A stretch of DNA of 64,000 nucleotides. It comes from Halolamina salifodinae. Lineage in GTDB: Archaea; Halobacteriota; Halobacteria; Halobacteriales; Haloferacaceae. Below are positions 52,179 through 61,320 of this stretch, piece after piece (position 1 is the first letter of the stretch; each line of letters begins with the position of its first letter). The translations under genes were made by a program, and so were the position numbers. The notes under the pieces were generated by a model. It did no database searches and had not been told where the DNA came from. It saw nothing but the letters and a program-made list of their open reading frames with translations. The stretch is from assembly GCF_017874235.1 (NCBI RefSeq), contig NZ_JAGGLC010000005.1, positions 226,753-290,752 on the forward strand. The letters are read 5' to 3'.

Positions 52179-53458
52179 CGTTCCGGATGCGTCGGCGCGT
52201 CGAAGCCGCCACGGACCAGCGGCTTGGCGACGTGCCGGCGGGCACAGGGGGGGACCTCGTACCAGCCCAGTTCCAGATCGCGCTCTACCTCGACCGCGAC
52301 TTTTCCCGGCGCACTCGTCCCGCAGTCCCGGCAGCGGTAGCCCTGATCCCGACCCGCGGAACCCATCGTGTTCCCGCAGTCCGGACAGACGGGGTTTCGC
52401 TTCTCGGTGCGGTTCAGTTCTCGGACGGCGAACTTCTCCAGTTTGAGCGTCCCGTCGCTGAGTTCGCCGCAGATCGTGAGTTCGTCGCCCGCGCGGAGCG
52501 TGCGTACGCGGTCGCGGAACCGCTTCGTGGGTTCGAACGCGGCGGCGTCGAGGGTCGATTCGCCATCGGCGCCCCGAATCGGGACGAACACGTGCCCCCC
52601 CTCCCGGGTTTCTGGCTCGCCGTCGACGACACAGTCGACGCGGTAGGCGCCGCCGTCTTCGAGGTCAGCGAGGTCGTCGGTGTCCGTGTCTCGAAGGTGA
52701 ACGTCGGTGCCCTGATTCGTCCGGAAGAGCGCAGTGCGTTCGACTGGCTCCGAGTCGATCCCGGCAGCGACCTCCCGGACGGCATCAGGACTGTCGCCGC
52801 GGATGCCGTAGAGGATCGGTCCCGGCGCACTAGGCACGCAGACCGCCTCACCCTCGCCGCGGTCGACGGTGTCCCACGCCTTCGGGTAGGCCGCGTCGGC
52901 GGCGTCGAACAGGCTCTCCTCGTCGACATCTCGGGGGGTGCCACAGCGCTCGAACTCCCGGTAGGCGATGAGTTCGCAGGTCCACTCCGAGAACGCTCGA
53001 TGGGCGCCGACGGCCGCGAGCGCGCCGATGCGGCCGTGGCCGCCGGCCCACCCTTCGGTGTGGAAGCCGGCCTCGGTTGCGAGTGCGAGCGCGTCGTCGA
53101 GTCCGTGGAACTCCCGGACGGCGTCCTGGGCGAACTCGGCGACGGTGTCGGGAACCTCCTCGGGGTCGCAGTCGGCGACCACGAGGCCGGGGGAGGTTCT
53201 GGGGTCCTCGACCTCGGCGAGCGGTTCGAGTTCGTCGCGGGCGATATCGGCGGCGTGGTCGGCGTCGAGGTCGGTGTGGATCGCAAGCGCGGCGTTCCCG
53301 CGGGTCTTGCGTTCGACTGCGGGGTTGAGCCGGATCAGCAGGCGCTCGTCGATCTGCCCCCCAGCGGCCCCGATCCGTTCGGCGATCCGGGCCGCGAGGT
53401 AGGTCGTGCACATCCCGCGCTCGCGGGAGTCGGTGTCGTCGACGCCGATGACCGTCAC
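52175..53458 (-). CDS. tiaS: tRNA(Ile2) 2-agmatinylcytidine synthetase
   Basis: A 427-residue protein from GTG 53458 ([20 protein letters not shown]); a TTG 27 bases upstream is an alternative. The N-terminal kinase-like domain has IGVDDTDS and [20 protein letters not shown]. An OB-fold domain ([20 protein letters not shown]) and C-terminal zinc ribbons (CPDCGNTMG...CRDCG) follow. It attaches agmatine to C34 of tRNA-Ile(CAU) so that it reads AUA codons, an archaea-specific and essential step. Confidence 0.94.
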   Translation of the reverse strand: MTVIGVDDTDSRERGMCTTYLAARIAERIGAAGGQIDERLLIRLNPAVERKTRGNAALAIHTDLDADHAADIARDELEPLAEVEDPRTSPGLVVADCDPEEVPDTVAEFAQDAVREFHGLDDALALATEAGFHTEGWAGGHGRIGALAAVGAHRAFSEWTCELIAYREFERCGTPRDVDEESLFDAADAAYPKAWDTVDRGEGEAVCVPSAPGPILYGIRGDSPDAVREVAAGIDSEPVERTALFRTNQGTDVHLRDTDTDDLADLEDGGAYRVDCVVDGEPETREGGHVFVPIRGADGESTLDAAAFEPTKRFRDRVRTLRAGDELTICGELSDGTLKLEKFAVRELNRTEKRNPVCPDCGNTMGSAGRDQGYRCRDCGTSAPGKVAVEVERDLELGWYEVPPCARRHVAKPLVRGGFDAPTHPER

Positions 53459-53615
53459 TATCGGACGGTGGCGGTCGTCGGCCAAGGGGGTTTCGCGTCG
53501 GCGGCCGAGCGATGGGGAATCTGCTGGCTATCGGGCTGCTGACCGGCGAACCGCCGGACTGCGCCGGGACTGTGCGGCACAACGCATATATGTCGCGAAT
53601 GACCTAAATAGACGT

Positions 53616-54596
53616 ATGAGCCGTACAGCGCTTATCGAGAACGTCACGGCCATGATGCGGGACGCCGGGTTCCTCGTCAGCGAGCGCTGTGCGATCCGGC
53701 CCAAGAGCTTCGACGTCGCCGCCCGCCGCGGCGAGGAGCTAGTGCTGCTGAAGGTGCTGGGCAACGTCGACGCCTTCGACGCCGCCACCGGGCGCGAGAT
53801 GCGCCGCCTCGGCGAGTACCTCTCGGCGACGCCGATGGTCGTGGGGATGCGGACGCGCGACGAGGAGCTCAAGCCCGAGGTGGTGTACTTCCGACACGGC
53901 GTGCCGGCGCTGCACCCCGACACCGCGTTCGACCTGTTCGTCGAGAACGTCCCGCCGCTGATCTACGCCGCGCCGGGCGGCCTCTACGTCAACATCGACG
54001 GCGAACTGCTCTCGGAGACCCGCGAGCGGGAGGACTGGAGCCTCGGCAAACTGGCCTCGGAACTGGGCGTCTCCCGGCGCACCGTCTCGAAGTACGAGGA
54101 CGGGATGAACGCCTCCATCGACGTGGCGGTCCAGCTGGAGCAGCTGTTCGACCGGCCGTTCACGGCGCCGATGAACGTGATGGAGGGCGCCGAGGAGGTC
54201 CGGGACGCCGAACCCACGCCGGACCCGCCGGAGGCCGACCCGGACGACGAGCACGTCGTCGGCCTGCTGACCCGCGCGGGCTTTACGGTCCACCCGACGA
54301 CCCGGGCGCCGTTCAACAGCGTCTCGGAGGACCAGGAGCGCCGCGGCCGCGACGGCGCGAAGCTCCTGACCGGCCACTCGGCGTTCACCCCCAGCGCGGA
54401 GAAGCGCGCGCGGATCATGTCCTCGCTGGGGCAGGTCACCCGCACGCGCTCGGTGTACTTCGTCGAGGATACGGCCAAACGCGAGTCCGTGAAGGGCACC
54501 GCGCTGGTCTCCTGTGAGGAGTTGGCCGACACCGACGACCCCGAGGCGGTCCGGGAGCTGATCCGCGAGCGCGCCGCCGAGCCGGGCGAGGCCTGA
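53616..54596 (+). CDS. Archaeal HTH transcriptional regulator (COG1395 type)
   Basis: A 326-residue protein. Residues 1-120 form a restriction-endonuclease-like/regulatory N-domain ([20 protein letters not shown]). A Cro/C1-type helix-turn-helix lies near residues 140-185 ([20 protein letters not shown]). The C-terminal 90 residues repeat the N-domain type of fold ([19 protein letters not shown]). This is the conserved archaeal 'putative HTH-type regulatory protein' family. A TATA-like GCATATATG lies about 30 bases upstream of the ATG. Confidence 0.88.
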   Translation: MSRTALIENVTAMMRDAGFLVSERCAIRPKSFDVAARRGEELVLLKVLGNVDAFDAATGREMRRLGEYLSATPMVVGMRTRDEELKPEVVYFRHGVPALHPDTAFDLFVENVPPLIYAAPGGLYVNIDGELLSETREREDWSLGKLASELGVSRRTVSKYEDGMNASIDVAVQLEQLFDRPFTAPMNVMEGAEEVRDAEPTPDPPEADPDDEHVVGLLTRAGFTVHPTTRAPFNSVSEDQERRGRDGAKLLTGHSAFTPSAEKRARIMSSLGQVTRTRSVYFVEDTAKRESVKGTALVSCEELADTDDPEAVRELIRERAAEPGEA

Positions 54597-54667
54597 TTCT
54601 GAAGCCGGCAAACCTGATTCTCGCGTCGCTGTTCAGTTTCACGAAAACGGAAAACGGCTGGTAGCGA

Positions 54668-54925
54668 TTACGCCGCGGCGTCGCCGTACGTCTCCTCGAG
54701 GTACGCGAGGATGTCGTCGCTCTCGGACATTCCCTCGACATCGTGGTCCTCGTCGACGAGGACGGGGACGCCAGTCTGCCCCGAGACGTCCTCGACTTCG
54801 TCGCGCTCGCTGTGGCTTGATGGGACCATCACCGAGTCGTACGCCAGGCCGAGTTCGTCGAACTTGCTGACCACTTTCGCACAGTACGGACAGCCGTCGA
54901 GTTCGTAGAGCGTGATGTTTGTCAT
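54668..54925 (-). CDS. Glutaredoxin-like protein
   Basis: An 85-residue thioredoxin-fold protein. ITLYELDGCPYCAKVV has the CPYC active site near residue 12, GVPVLVDED has the cis-Pro loop, and SDDILAYLEETYG is the C-terminal helix. Haloarchaea lack glutathione and use gamma-glutamylcysteine, so the reductant probably differs from bacterial glutaredoxin. The gene follows the HTH regulator tail to tail. Confidence 0.9.
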   Translation of the reverse strand: MTNITLYELDGCPYCAKVVSKFDELGLAYDSVMVPSSHSERDEVEDVSGQTGVPVLVDEDHDVEGMSESDDILAYLEETYGDAAA

Positions 54926-55008
54926 CACCCGTAGTTGGGGAGTGGGACTCAAAAACTCCGCGGGGGAGTGTGCGAGGGCCACGAAACCGTCGAGAAACGG
55001 CTGCGCTG

Positions 55009-56409
55009 TCAGACAGCGCGCTCCGTCAGCGACCGCGCGCCGTCGAGCAGGCGGTCACGCTCCCGGACCGCCTCGGCGACGCCCCAGCCCAACAGGATCA
55101 GCAGCGCGCCCGCGACGCCCGCGAACTCCCACGAGTCCATCCATACCGGCTGGAACCACGGCGCGAGGCGACCCCACAGCCCCGCAAATTCAGTGACCGG
55201 GGCTTCGACGACCGTACCCTGTGCGGTGGCCGCGAGCCACGAGGAGAACGTCGAGGAGAGGCCACCCGCGGAGCCGTAGACGGTCTTGTGGCCGCTCACG
55301 CCCTGGTCGCGCATCGTCGGGCCGCTGGACTCGTCGCCGGTACCGATGCGTTCGGCGTCGTAGGGGCCCCAGGTGGCAAAGTACTCCCAGACGATCTCAC
55401 CCTGCGGCGTGATCTCGATGACGCGGTGGTTCATCGAGTCGGTGATGAGGGTGTTGCCGTTTGGCAGGCGGTCGGCGTCGCGGGGCCAGGAGAGCGACGC
55501 CGAACTGCCGGCGCTCCAGACGTGCTCCCACTCACCGTCCTCGTTTTTCGTGTACTCGATCACGCGGTCGTTCTCGCTGTCGGCGACGAGGATAGTCGGG
55601 TCACCCGCCTCGGTGGTGAGCCAATCGGGGTTGTGCTGTTCGTACAGCGTCGAGTGGTCGCCGTCCGCACCGAGTCGCTCAGTGATCTCCCCGGACTCGA
55701 TATTGACGGCGATCACCTGATCGAAGTTCCGGGGCGAGAGCAGCAGTTCCGTGCCGTTCCGGATGACCTCGACGTCGTTGACGTGAGACCAGTCCTCCGC
55801 GAAGCCGCCGTCAGTGGAGTTGGGGTAGTGGTTGCGGAATTTCCACTCCCAGTCGACCTCGCCGTCCTCGCGGTCGTACAGCACCACGCGGTCGTCCGAG
55901 CACCCACAGGACTCGTTCCAGTTCCGCATGTTGGCGATGGCGAGGTGCGTGTCGTTGTACACGTCGATGTCGTGGGTGTCGTGGTACGGCAGTGTCTCCT
56001 GCCAGACGCGCTCACGGTTGTCGCGGTTGAGTTCGTAGACGGTCGTTCCGTCAGGGTTCGTCGAGACGACGAGCAGGTTCCCGTTCGGCAGCGGGTCGAC
56101 GTCGTAGAACCACCGCGCGCTGAGGGCGTCCTCGTAGACCCACTGCGTCGTCCCGTTGCCGCCGACCGAGACGACGCGGGCCGGCTTCTTGGCGTTGCCC
56201 TGCCCCTGGAAGTGGTAGCCCTGAATGCCGATCACGGTGGCGTTGTTCGCTGGCGTTTCCATCGTGCCGGCTTCGAGTTGGCTCACGGCGTCGTCCGACG
56301 ACTCGCCGATACTGAGGGCGGCGCCGGCCGCGGGTGCCAGCAGGGAGAGGACGAGGAGAAGCGCCACCCCCCGGACGAGCCAGCGGCGGGGTGGGAGGCT
56401 GCGTTGCAT
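55009..56409 (-). CDS. Secreted arylsulfotransferase (ASST)-like beta-propeller protein with C-terminal anchor
   Basis: A 466-residue protein from ATG 56409. Residues 1-30 form a Sec-type signal (RRWLVRGVALLLVLSLLAPA). The middle is a propeller with repeated VxxDPLPNGNLLVVS, HTHDIDVYNDTHLAIANM, DWSHVNDVEVI, DADRLPNGNTLITDS and HRVIEITPQGEIVWEY blades, as in ASST proteins. A hydrophobic helix lies near 430-450. The ASST catalytic His is likely among the DxHDID/SHVND histidines. Whether it transfers sulfate is unknown; N-linked sugar modification is a possibility. Confidence 0.83.
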   Translation of the reverse strand: MQRSLPPRRWLVRGVALLLVLSLLAPAAGAALSIGESSDDAVSQLEAGTMETPANNATVIGIQGYHFQGQGNAKKPARVVSVGGNGTTQWVYEDALSARWFYDVDPLPNGNLLVVSTNPDGTTVYELNRDNRERVWQETLPYHDTHDIDVYNDTHLAIANMRNWNESCGCSDDRVVLYDREDGEVDWEWKFRNHYPNSTDGGFAEDWSHVNDVEVIRNGTELLLSPRNFDQVIAVNIESGEITERLGADGDHSTLYEQHNPDWLTTEAGDPTILVADSENDRVIEYTKNEDGEWEHVWSAGSSASLSWPRDADRLPNGNTLITDSMNHRVIEITPQGEIVWEYFATWGPYDAERIGTGDESSGPTMRDQGVSGHKTVYGSAGGLSSTFSSWLAATAQGTVVEAPVTEFAGLWGRLAPWFQPVWMDSWEFAGVAGALLILLGWGVAEAVRERDRLLDGARSLTERAV

Positions 56410-56500
56410 GGTCGCGGAAGCGGACCGACGGCCGAAGGTGTTGCGGTCTGTGCCGGAAGTCGCTTCAATCGTGTGAAAACGGTCGCCGGCGCGGCCTCCA

Positions 56501-57374
56501 TCACCCCGCTGGTCGCACCGCGAAGTAGACCACGAACGCGCCCGCGAGGAGCCACTGGCCGATGTGAATGTCGTCACGCTCGCCCGCGCCGAGTTTCACG
56601 ATGGGGGTAGGAGATGATGCCGGCGGCGATGCCCTACGCGATGGAGAACGTGAACGGCATCACCATGATCGTCATCCCCGCCGGGATTGCGTAGGTGAGG
56701 TTGTCCCACGCGACCTCGACGGCGTTGCCGAGCATCACGACGCCGATGCCCACCAGCGCGATGTGGGAGGCGTACTCCGGAATCGCGGCCGCGAGCGGCA
56801 CGAACACAGATGAGCGCGACGGGGTCGTTCGCGAACACCGGCGAGAACGTCACGAACGTCGCGGCGTCACGGCGACAACCCGCTTCGACTCGAAGGCGAT
56901 TAGCGTGAGGAAGAGACCGACCCCGGAGCCGACCGCGAGTTTCACGGGTTCCGGGAACGGTGTGATCACGTACTCACGCGCCCCGGCGGCGGTGAGCGCG
57001 ATGAACAGGAACCCCTCGACGACTACCGCCGCGAGCGCGGTCTGCCAGGGCACACCCATGCCGAGGACGACGGTGAACGCGAAGAACGCGTTCAGTCCCA
57101 GCCCCGGCGCCTGGGCGAACGGGCGGTTGGCGTACAGCGCCATCACCAGCGTCGCCGTCGCCGCCGAGATGATGGTGACGACGGCGAGCATCGCGGTCAG
57201 TCGGCCGTCGCCGACGCCCTGAATGCTGATGGCGTCGGCGAGGATGGCCGGGTTGACGACCACGATGTAACTCATCGTGAGGAACGTCGTCAGCCCCGCA
57301 AGTAGCTCGGTTCTGACAGTTGTGTCGTGTTGATCCAGGTCGAAGTAGTCGGCCAGCGTCTCTGTGAGACCCAT
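56501..57374 (-). pseudogene. Decayed NCS2-family purine/uracil permease
   Basis: The N-terminal third is intact from ATG 57374 (GLTETLADYFDLDQHDTTVR, MSYIVVVNPAIL, PGLGLNAFFAF). A frameshift near 56868 follows VVAV. The next frame reads ATFVTFSPVFANDPVALI and then jumps, with roughly 200 residues missing, to FVPLAAAIPEYASHIALVG. Further lesions are an in-frame TAG in TFSIA*GIAAG near 56670 and an extra C before IVKLGAGERDD. The end matches the family C-terminus (WLLAGAFVVYFAVR). It was probably once beside the HTH-phosphoribosyltransferase gene. Confidence 0.88.
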
Positions 57375-57766
57375 CCGTATGGGTGCACATCGAGACGGAC
57401 GAGTACTTGAGTGTTTTCTTCCGGTATGCACATACGCGCCCAAACGTGCTGGCTGAATGGGCTATTTAGGGTATTTTCGACACGACTGATGACGGATGTG
57501 TATAGGTAAAGGATGCGGGGACCGGTCTGGTGGGCGTCGACGAGCGTCGCTCGACTCGCGCGCGACTATCGGGTTCGAACCTCGTGCCTAGCTACGGCAG
57601 TCGAACGTCACCAGCGCGCCGACAGGTGTGCCAGTGGTCCCGGGTGGACTACCGGCCGTCGAACGTCGTCAGCGCGCCGACGGGGGCGTCGGTGATCTCG
57701 CGGGCGCGGTCCATCCCCTCGTTCGCCCCTCTACGCAACCGATGAAGAGTTACGCCACTAGTCGAG
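57375..57766. repeat. Gap holding two extra copies of the 3' end of the gene at 61321
   Basis: 57649-57721 matches 61321-61393 at 68 of 73 positions, including the stop codon. A weaker copy at about 57588-57630 reads GTPVGALVTFDCRS then stop on the minus strand, versus DAPVGALTTFEGR then stop in the intact gene. These mark the left end of the low-GC island. A T-loop-like GGGTTCGAACC near 57568 has no tRNA stems around it. The remaining 200 bp after the permease start show no gene. Confidence 0.8.
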
Positions 57767-58675
57767 CTATCCTAGTGGCTGTTCAAACAGCCGGTCACCA
57801 GTCTCATCACAAGACACTGTAACGACCTCGTGAGAGGAACAGCACGACTCGACGGTCTCCTGATTCAGGCTTACTGAGCCATCCTCTCCAGGACACGTAC
57901 CTAAGAAGAGCCGAAGAGCATTGAGCAACTGGCCCTTCTGATCTGAGGATAGCAGGCCCCAAAGATTACTCCACTCACTCAGCACTTCAGCAGCGGCGAC
58001 GTCAGCGATAAGCGCTTGCTCAGAGGGCCACCGGCCAACAATCGACGAGCCCACGTGTAGAGTCCACGCACTGCCATGATTCGTGACCTCGATATCTTCC
58101 TCACTAACATCGAACTGATAGAGTGGGATAATATCTTCTGGCTGCAGATCCTTCTCAGCGAGCGTATCCAGTCGGCTGTACCACTCTGACTGGAATTCGT
58201 CGGTAAGACAGAGATCGTCTTGCTCCTCACATGGCTCAACAATGCTTTCCTGGAGCAGAACTTCCTGTGGGTCGAGTTCCTTTGATGGAACTGTCTCATC
58301 AGCGGTTGACCTCTTCGAAGAAGCATCTTCTTCAGAGGTTTCGCCATGTTCACTGCCAAGCCCGTGACTTGTTGGGGGCTGTGGGTCCTTACCGAACCAC
58401 TGCAGAACTTCTGGTGGAAGATATTTCTTCGTCAATTCCGGAGTTCCGGGAACAAGGTATCCGCGCGCATAGATGAGGAATATCGACACACCAAGCGCAA
58501 TAGCCCCACCAATACGTGATTTCCGAACAATTGCTGAACTGAATAGCGCTGCTAAAACCAGGTTGAGTATTGTACAGGGCTCGCAGCGATTTTCCCCGGT
58601 ATATTCTGGCTGGTACAGCCAGCTATTCTCTTCTATTTTCATATAAAAATAGCAACCATCGACACACATAAACAT
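57767..58675 (-). CDS. Island protein: two membrane helices and acidic Cys-containing C-domain, unknown
   Basis: A 302-residue protein (start ATG 58675, or 58642 giving MKIEENSW). Near residue 30 CEPC immediately precedes a hydrophobic helix (TILNLVLAALFSSAIV); a second helix follows (GGAIALGVSIFLIYARGYL). Residues 95-170 are acidic and low-complexity; the C-terminal third contains a CCSS and further Cys. Base composition is much lower in GC than the flanks. I do not recognise it. The membrane CxxC would suit a thiol-redox helper for the Cys-rich product encoded next door. Confidence 0.65.
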   Translation of the reverse strand: MFMCVDGCYFYMKIEENSWLYQPEYTGENRCEPCTILNLVLAALFSSAIVRKSRIGGAIALGVSIFLIYARGYLVPGTPELTKKYLPPEVLQWFGKDPQPPTSHGLGSEHGETSEEDASSKRSTADETVPSKELDPQEVLLQESIVEPCEEQDDLCLTDEFQSEWYSRLDTLAEKDLQPEDIIPLYQFDVSEEDIEVTNHGSAWTLHVGSSIVGRWPSEQALIADVAAAEVLSEWSNLWGLLSSDQKGQLLNALRLFLGTCPGEDGSVSLNQETVESCCSSHEVVTVSCDETGDRLFEQPLG

Positions 58676-59028
58676 ATTGTATCTTCAATATCGAACTTCT
58701 ATTGCTAGTTTGTGAAGAGTTATGTCACTGTACACCACGGGTATTGATTTCCTCTATTTGCTTGGAAATTGTGAATGATGTTGAACTGCAGTTCCGAAAA
58801 GAATTACCAAGAAAATTCCTTCAGATGCCGCCCGAACTCCGGGATGTCTAGTCGGGAATAATTCGAGGGTAACTCATGTGGGGCCTTCAGCACAGCCAAT
58901 CACCCAAAGCAAATCAAAATCGTCGTTTAGTTTATATATTCTAGGTCAATATGAGGTTGTCTTTCACAACGATGGATGATTTTTATACTAGGTACGGAGA
59001 CTGTCCCGAGTAAACAGTGGTGTCTCAC
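58676..59028. other. 353-bp low-GC gap, no feature seen
   Basis: AT-rich sequence between the island genes. It presumably holds the promoter of the 57767-58675 gene (TATA-like words around 58690-58720), but I see no RNA gene, repeat or open frame of note. Confidence 0.5.
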
Positions 59029-59241
59029 TCATGGGACACGGTCCTCTGAGATCTTATATACCAGAACCATAAATACGAATATGAACGTTACGACACCAAG
59101 AATAGGTAGAAGGGTGGACGAATCCAGGGGCAGATCTGTCACTCCTGCCCAGTTTCCAAGAAACAAGTAGAGATAGCATCCACCAAGCAACCCAATAAAC
59201 ATGGCGACTATCTTTTTGTCCATGAACTCTACAAGGGACAT
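59029..59241 (-). CDS. Island membrane protein, possible immunity protein
   Basis: A 70-residue protein starting MSLVEFMDKKIVAMFIGLLG with two hydrophobic helices (about 10-30 and 44-62). It lies downstream of the halocin-like gene on the same strand, with a 124-bp gap. Small two-helix membrane proteins beside bacteriocin genes often confer self-protection, but no sequence evidence proves this here. Confidence 0.6.
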   Translation of the reverse strand: MSLVEFMDKKIVAMFIGLLGGCYLYLFLGNWAGVTDLPLDSSTLLPILGVVTFIFVFMVLVYKISEDRVP

Positions 59242-59365
59242 AGTTAATTAACACCTTTGGTTATATTTGAAAACACCTATAAACTGCTATTAACGTGTAG
59301 CAAGCACGGAGATTCTTTTCCTTATACGTTTTACGTTGCTGTACCCAGTATGAAAAGTCTCGGGT

Positions 59366-60340
59366 CTAACAATCAGAGGAACAGTTCATACACCACACAG
59401 CACAGTCACGTACTGAAACTGCCGCGCCAGGTGCACAGATTGAGAGGACAATTACGGCACAACCACCGGCAGCGATTGTGGAGAGTGCGCATCCACTGGC
59501 TGCAACAGCACAGCCAGGCATAGAGGTGACAATACCCATTAGGCAAGCCAACGACTGTTTGTTACAGTCTACCGCCTGCTGAGAGATTCTACTGCTGCCA
59601 GCACCGAATAGTTCTGTGGTTCGCTCTCTACTAGCTAAATCCCCACTCTCATACTCAAACCTATAGGTGGATTTCTCTGAGATTGCCCACATTTCGCTTT
59701 CCGATTTCAGTTTCAGTTTATCGCCTTCTGAGTTCTCCGTAGATGTGGTTACTAGCGTCTGTTCAGGTTCGAAACGCCCCCCATTTCCTTCGATGCCATC
59801 CGCTATACGTTTCTCTTCACTCTGTGTCGTCTCACGAGAATAAACGATTGGCTGGTCAACACCATGGGTAGTGATATACGTACGAAGATCGTCCTTCCAA
59901 GAGAGTTCTCCAGAATATTGTTTTTTCAACCCAGGAGGGATCTCCTCATCGTCTGGCGTGAATATGAGCGAGGAAGGTGCCTCATTCCCCAAGGGCCCGG
60001 ACACGGTGCCGTATTTCGTGTCAATTCCTATTGTTTTTGAGATCTCTGCACCGTCGAGACGTATCTCGGTTGTGTTGGCCGAAGAGGCATCATACGAGGG
60101 GATCCGCATCCGGGTTTGGAATGCTTCAAAGATGTCTGACTCAACGAGTAAATTTGCCTCCTCCTCTGTCGCCTCTCGGGTCGTCTTACTGAGTTCTTGC
60201 TTTGGTGAGTCAGACTGCTCCTTGCCGGAAGCGGCCCCAGAGAACGCCACTGGACTAGCAACAGCACTCCCTGATAAGGCTTTTAACGCTGTTCGACGGC
60301 TGATTCCTGACCCATCGGTTTTTTGATCTGATTCGTCCAC
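59366..60340 (-). CDS. Halocin C8-like secreted precursor (candidate microhalocin)
   Basis: A 324-residue protein from GTG 60340, preceded by GAAGG. Residues 13-40 form a Tat signal (SRRTALKALSGSAVASPVAF). Residues 41-255 form a hydrophilic domain. The last 69 residues are hydrophobic, rich in Ala and Gly, and contain exactly ten cysteines (ending CAVWCMNCSSDC). Halocin C8 precursors have this order: Tat signal, immunity domain, then a C-terminal peptide of about 76 residues with ten cysteines. Primary sequence is divergent, so the call rests on architecture. GC is low like the rest of the island. Confidence 0.7.
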   Translation of the reverse strand: MDESDQKTDGSGISRRTALKALSGSAVASPVAFSGAASGKEQSDSPKQELSKTTREATEEEANLLVESDIFEAFQTRMRIPSYDASSANTTEIRLDGAEISKTIGIDTKYGTVSGPLGNEAPSSLIFTPDDEEIPPGLKKQYSGELSWKDDLRTYITTHGVDQPIVYSRETTQSEEKRIADGIEGNGGRFEPEQTLVTTSTENSEGDKLKLKSESEMWAISEKSTYRFEYESGDLASRERTTELFGAGSSRISQQAVDCNKQSLACLMGIVTSMPGCAVAASGCALSTIAAGGCAVIVLSICAPGAAVSVRDCAVWCMNCSSDC

Positions 60341-60399
60341 AATACCTTCTTGAGGACAATGTGTAATAATGCTATGGTCTTATATAGAATCTATTCCCT

Positions 60400-60412
60400 T
60401 TATACACAAGAT
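60400..60412 (-). promoter_or_regulatory. AT-rich promoter region of the halocin-like gene
   Basis: On the minus strand the stretch upstream of GTG 60340 carries several TATA-like words (TTTATAA near 60408, TATATAAG near 60380) within about 75 bases. At least one is correctly placed for transcription of the precursor gene. The extent is approximate. Confidence 0.45.
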
Positions 60413-60467
60413 TATAAATATTCAATTTGGTCGTCTTTCTCCCAGCGTTTCATGAATGGGAGCCGCA

Positions 60468-60508
60468 CCAGCGGGAAGCACTCGCTGCCAGGCAGGACTA
60501 CCCGCTGG
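60468..60508 (-). terminator. Hairpin after the HNH pseudogene
   Basis: CCAGCGGG (60468-60475) pairs with CCCGCTGG (60501-60508) around a 25-base loop that contains further pairing (CTGCC/GGCAG). It begins 14 bases downstream of the HNH-type gene's stop, between it and the halocin-like promoter region. Confidence 0.45.
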
Positions 60509-60521
60509 GAACCGCAACCGG

Positions 60522-61320
60522 CTACTGAACGCCGGCGTCGCCGACAGCGTCGATCAGCGCATCCAGTTTCTGTTCGAGGGCTTCAACGGACGATTCCCCT
60601 CCGTTACCAGCAGGTTCCTCTCCCCACGTCTCTGTCTGTCCTTCCCCTCCATCGACGTCATCGAGGCGCTGCTGCTCGTCCTCAGCTGCCTCTCGCTCCT
60701 CCTCCATCTCCTCGTCCGTCGGCCGCCCACCCGTACTCAGAGCGTCTAACGGGAACCCGTACGCTGCGGCCCGCTTGTGCTTGTAGAACGTCGTCCGCCG
60801 ACTCACGTCCAGCACCGACACCACGTCACTACGCGAACAGCCCCGTTCCAGTGCCCGTCGTACGCGCTCGTCTGCGGCCCGCTGGAGCAACAGCTGGGGA
60901 TCCTCCGGGATGTGTCCCCTAGCAGAGTTCTCGATCTGCTCAGTCAGTCCCCACTCGCTCGTCTCGACATCCTTGTCGACAATCTGCTCTTCTCGCTCGT
61001 CGATGAGGTTGTCCAGCCCCATCAGCACGCACAGGCGCTCTCGGACTGCCGACACAGAGAGGTCAGCCGTGATCTCTCCGGCGATATTCCCGGTTCGCAT
61101 CGGGCCGTTCTCTCCGAGTAGACGCAAGATCTCGACGTCCTAGGGAAGCAGCTTCGTCTTGTCCTCTTCGGTAATCTCGACCGGCGCTTCAGCTGTATCA
61201 GTCTGGTTGTGGTGCCAGACGTGGCAGTTTCGACAGAGCAGGGAGAGGTTCTCCATGTCGTGTTCCCCACAGTCTGTCGGGTCGCGCTCGATGTGGTACG
61301 TCGAATGTCGCCGGCCGACG
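60522..61320 (-). pseudogene. Truncated and interrupted HNH/winged-helix protein gene
   Basis: In one minus-strand frame the sequence reads YHIERDPTDCGEH, MENLSLLCRNCHVWHH (HNH/zinc motif), EITEEDKTKLLP, a TAG at 61142-61140, then DVEILRLLGENGPMRTGNIA (winged helix), SRSDVVSVLDVSRRTTFYKHKR (second helix-turn-helix) and an acidic tail. The N-terminus ends abruptly at the stop of the phosphoribosyltransferase gene. Such proteins are frequent on haloarchaeal plasmids and proviruses. A shorter product from TTG 61127 could still be made. Confidence 0.75.

Noticed and set aside
57560..57585. GGGTTCGAACC resembling a tRNA T-loop
   Set aside because: No flanking T-stem, acceptor or anticodon stems can be formed around it.
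60522..61127. An intact 201-residue regulator starting at TTG 61127
   Set aside because: The same frame continues upstream through one TAG into an HNH motif, so interruption of a longer gene is the simpler reading.
57767..61320. Provirus or plasmid with an integrase or replication gene in the low-GC island
   Set aside because: No integrase, recombinase or Rep motif is visible; only the HNH-type remnant, the halocin-like gene and membrane proteins could be supported.
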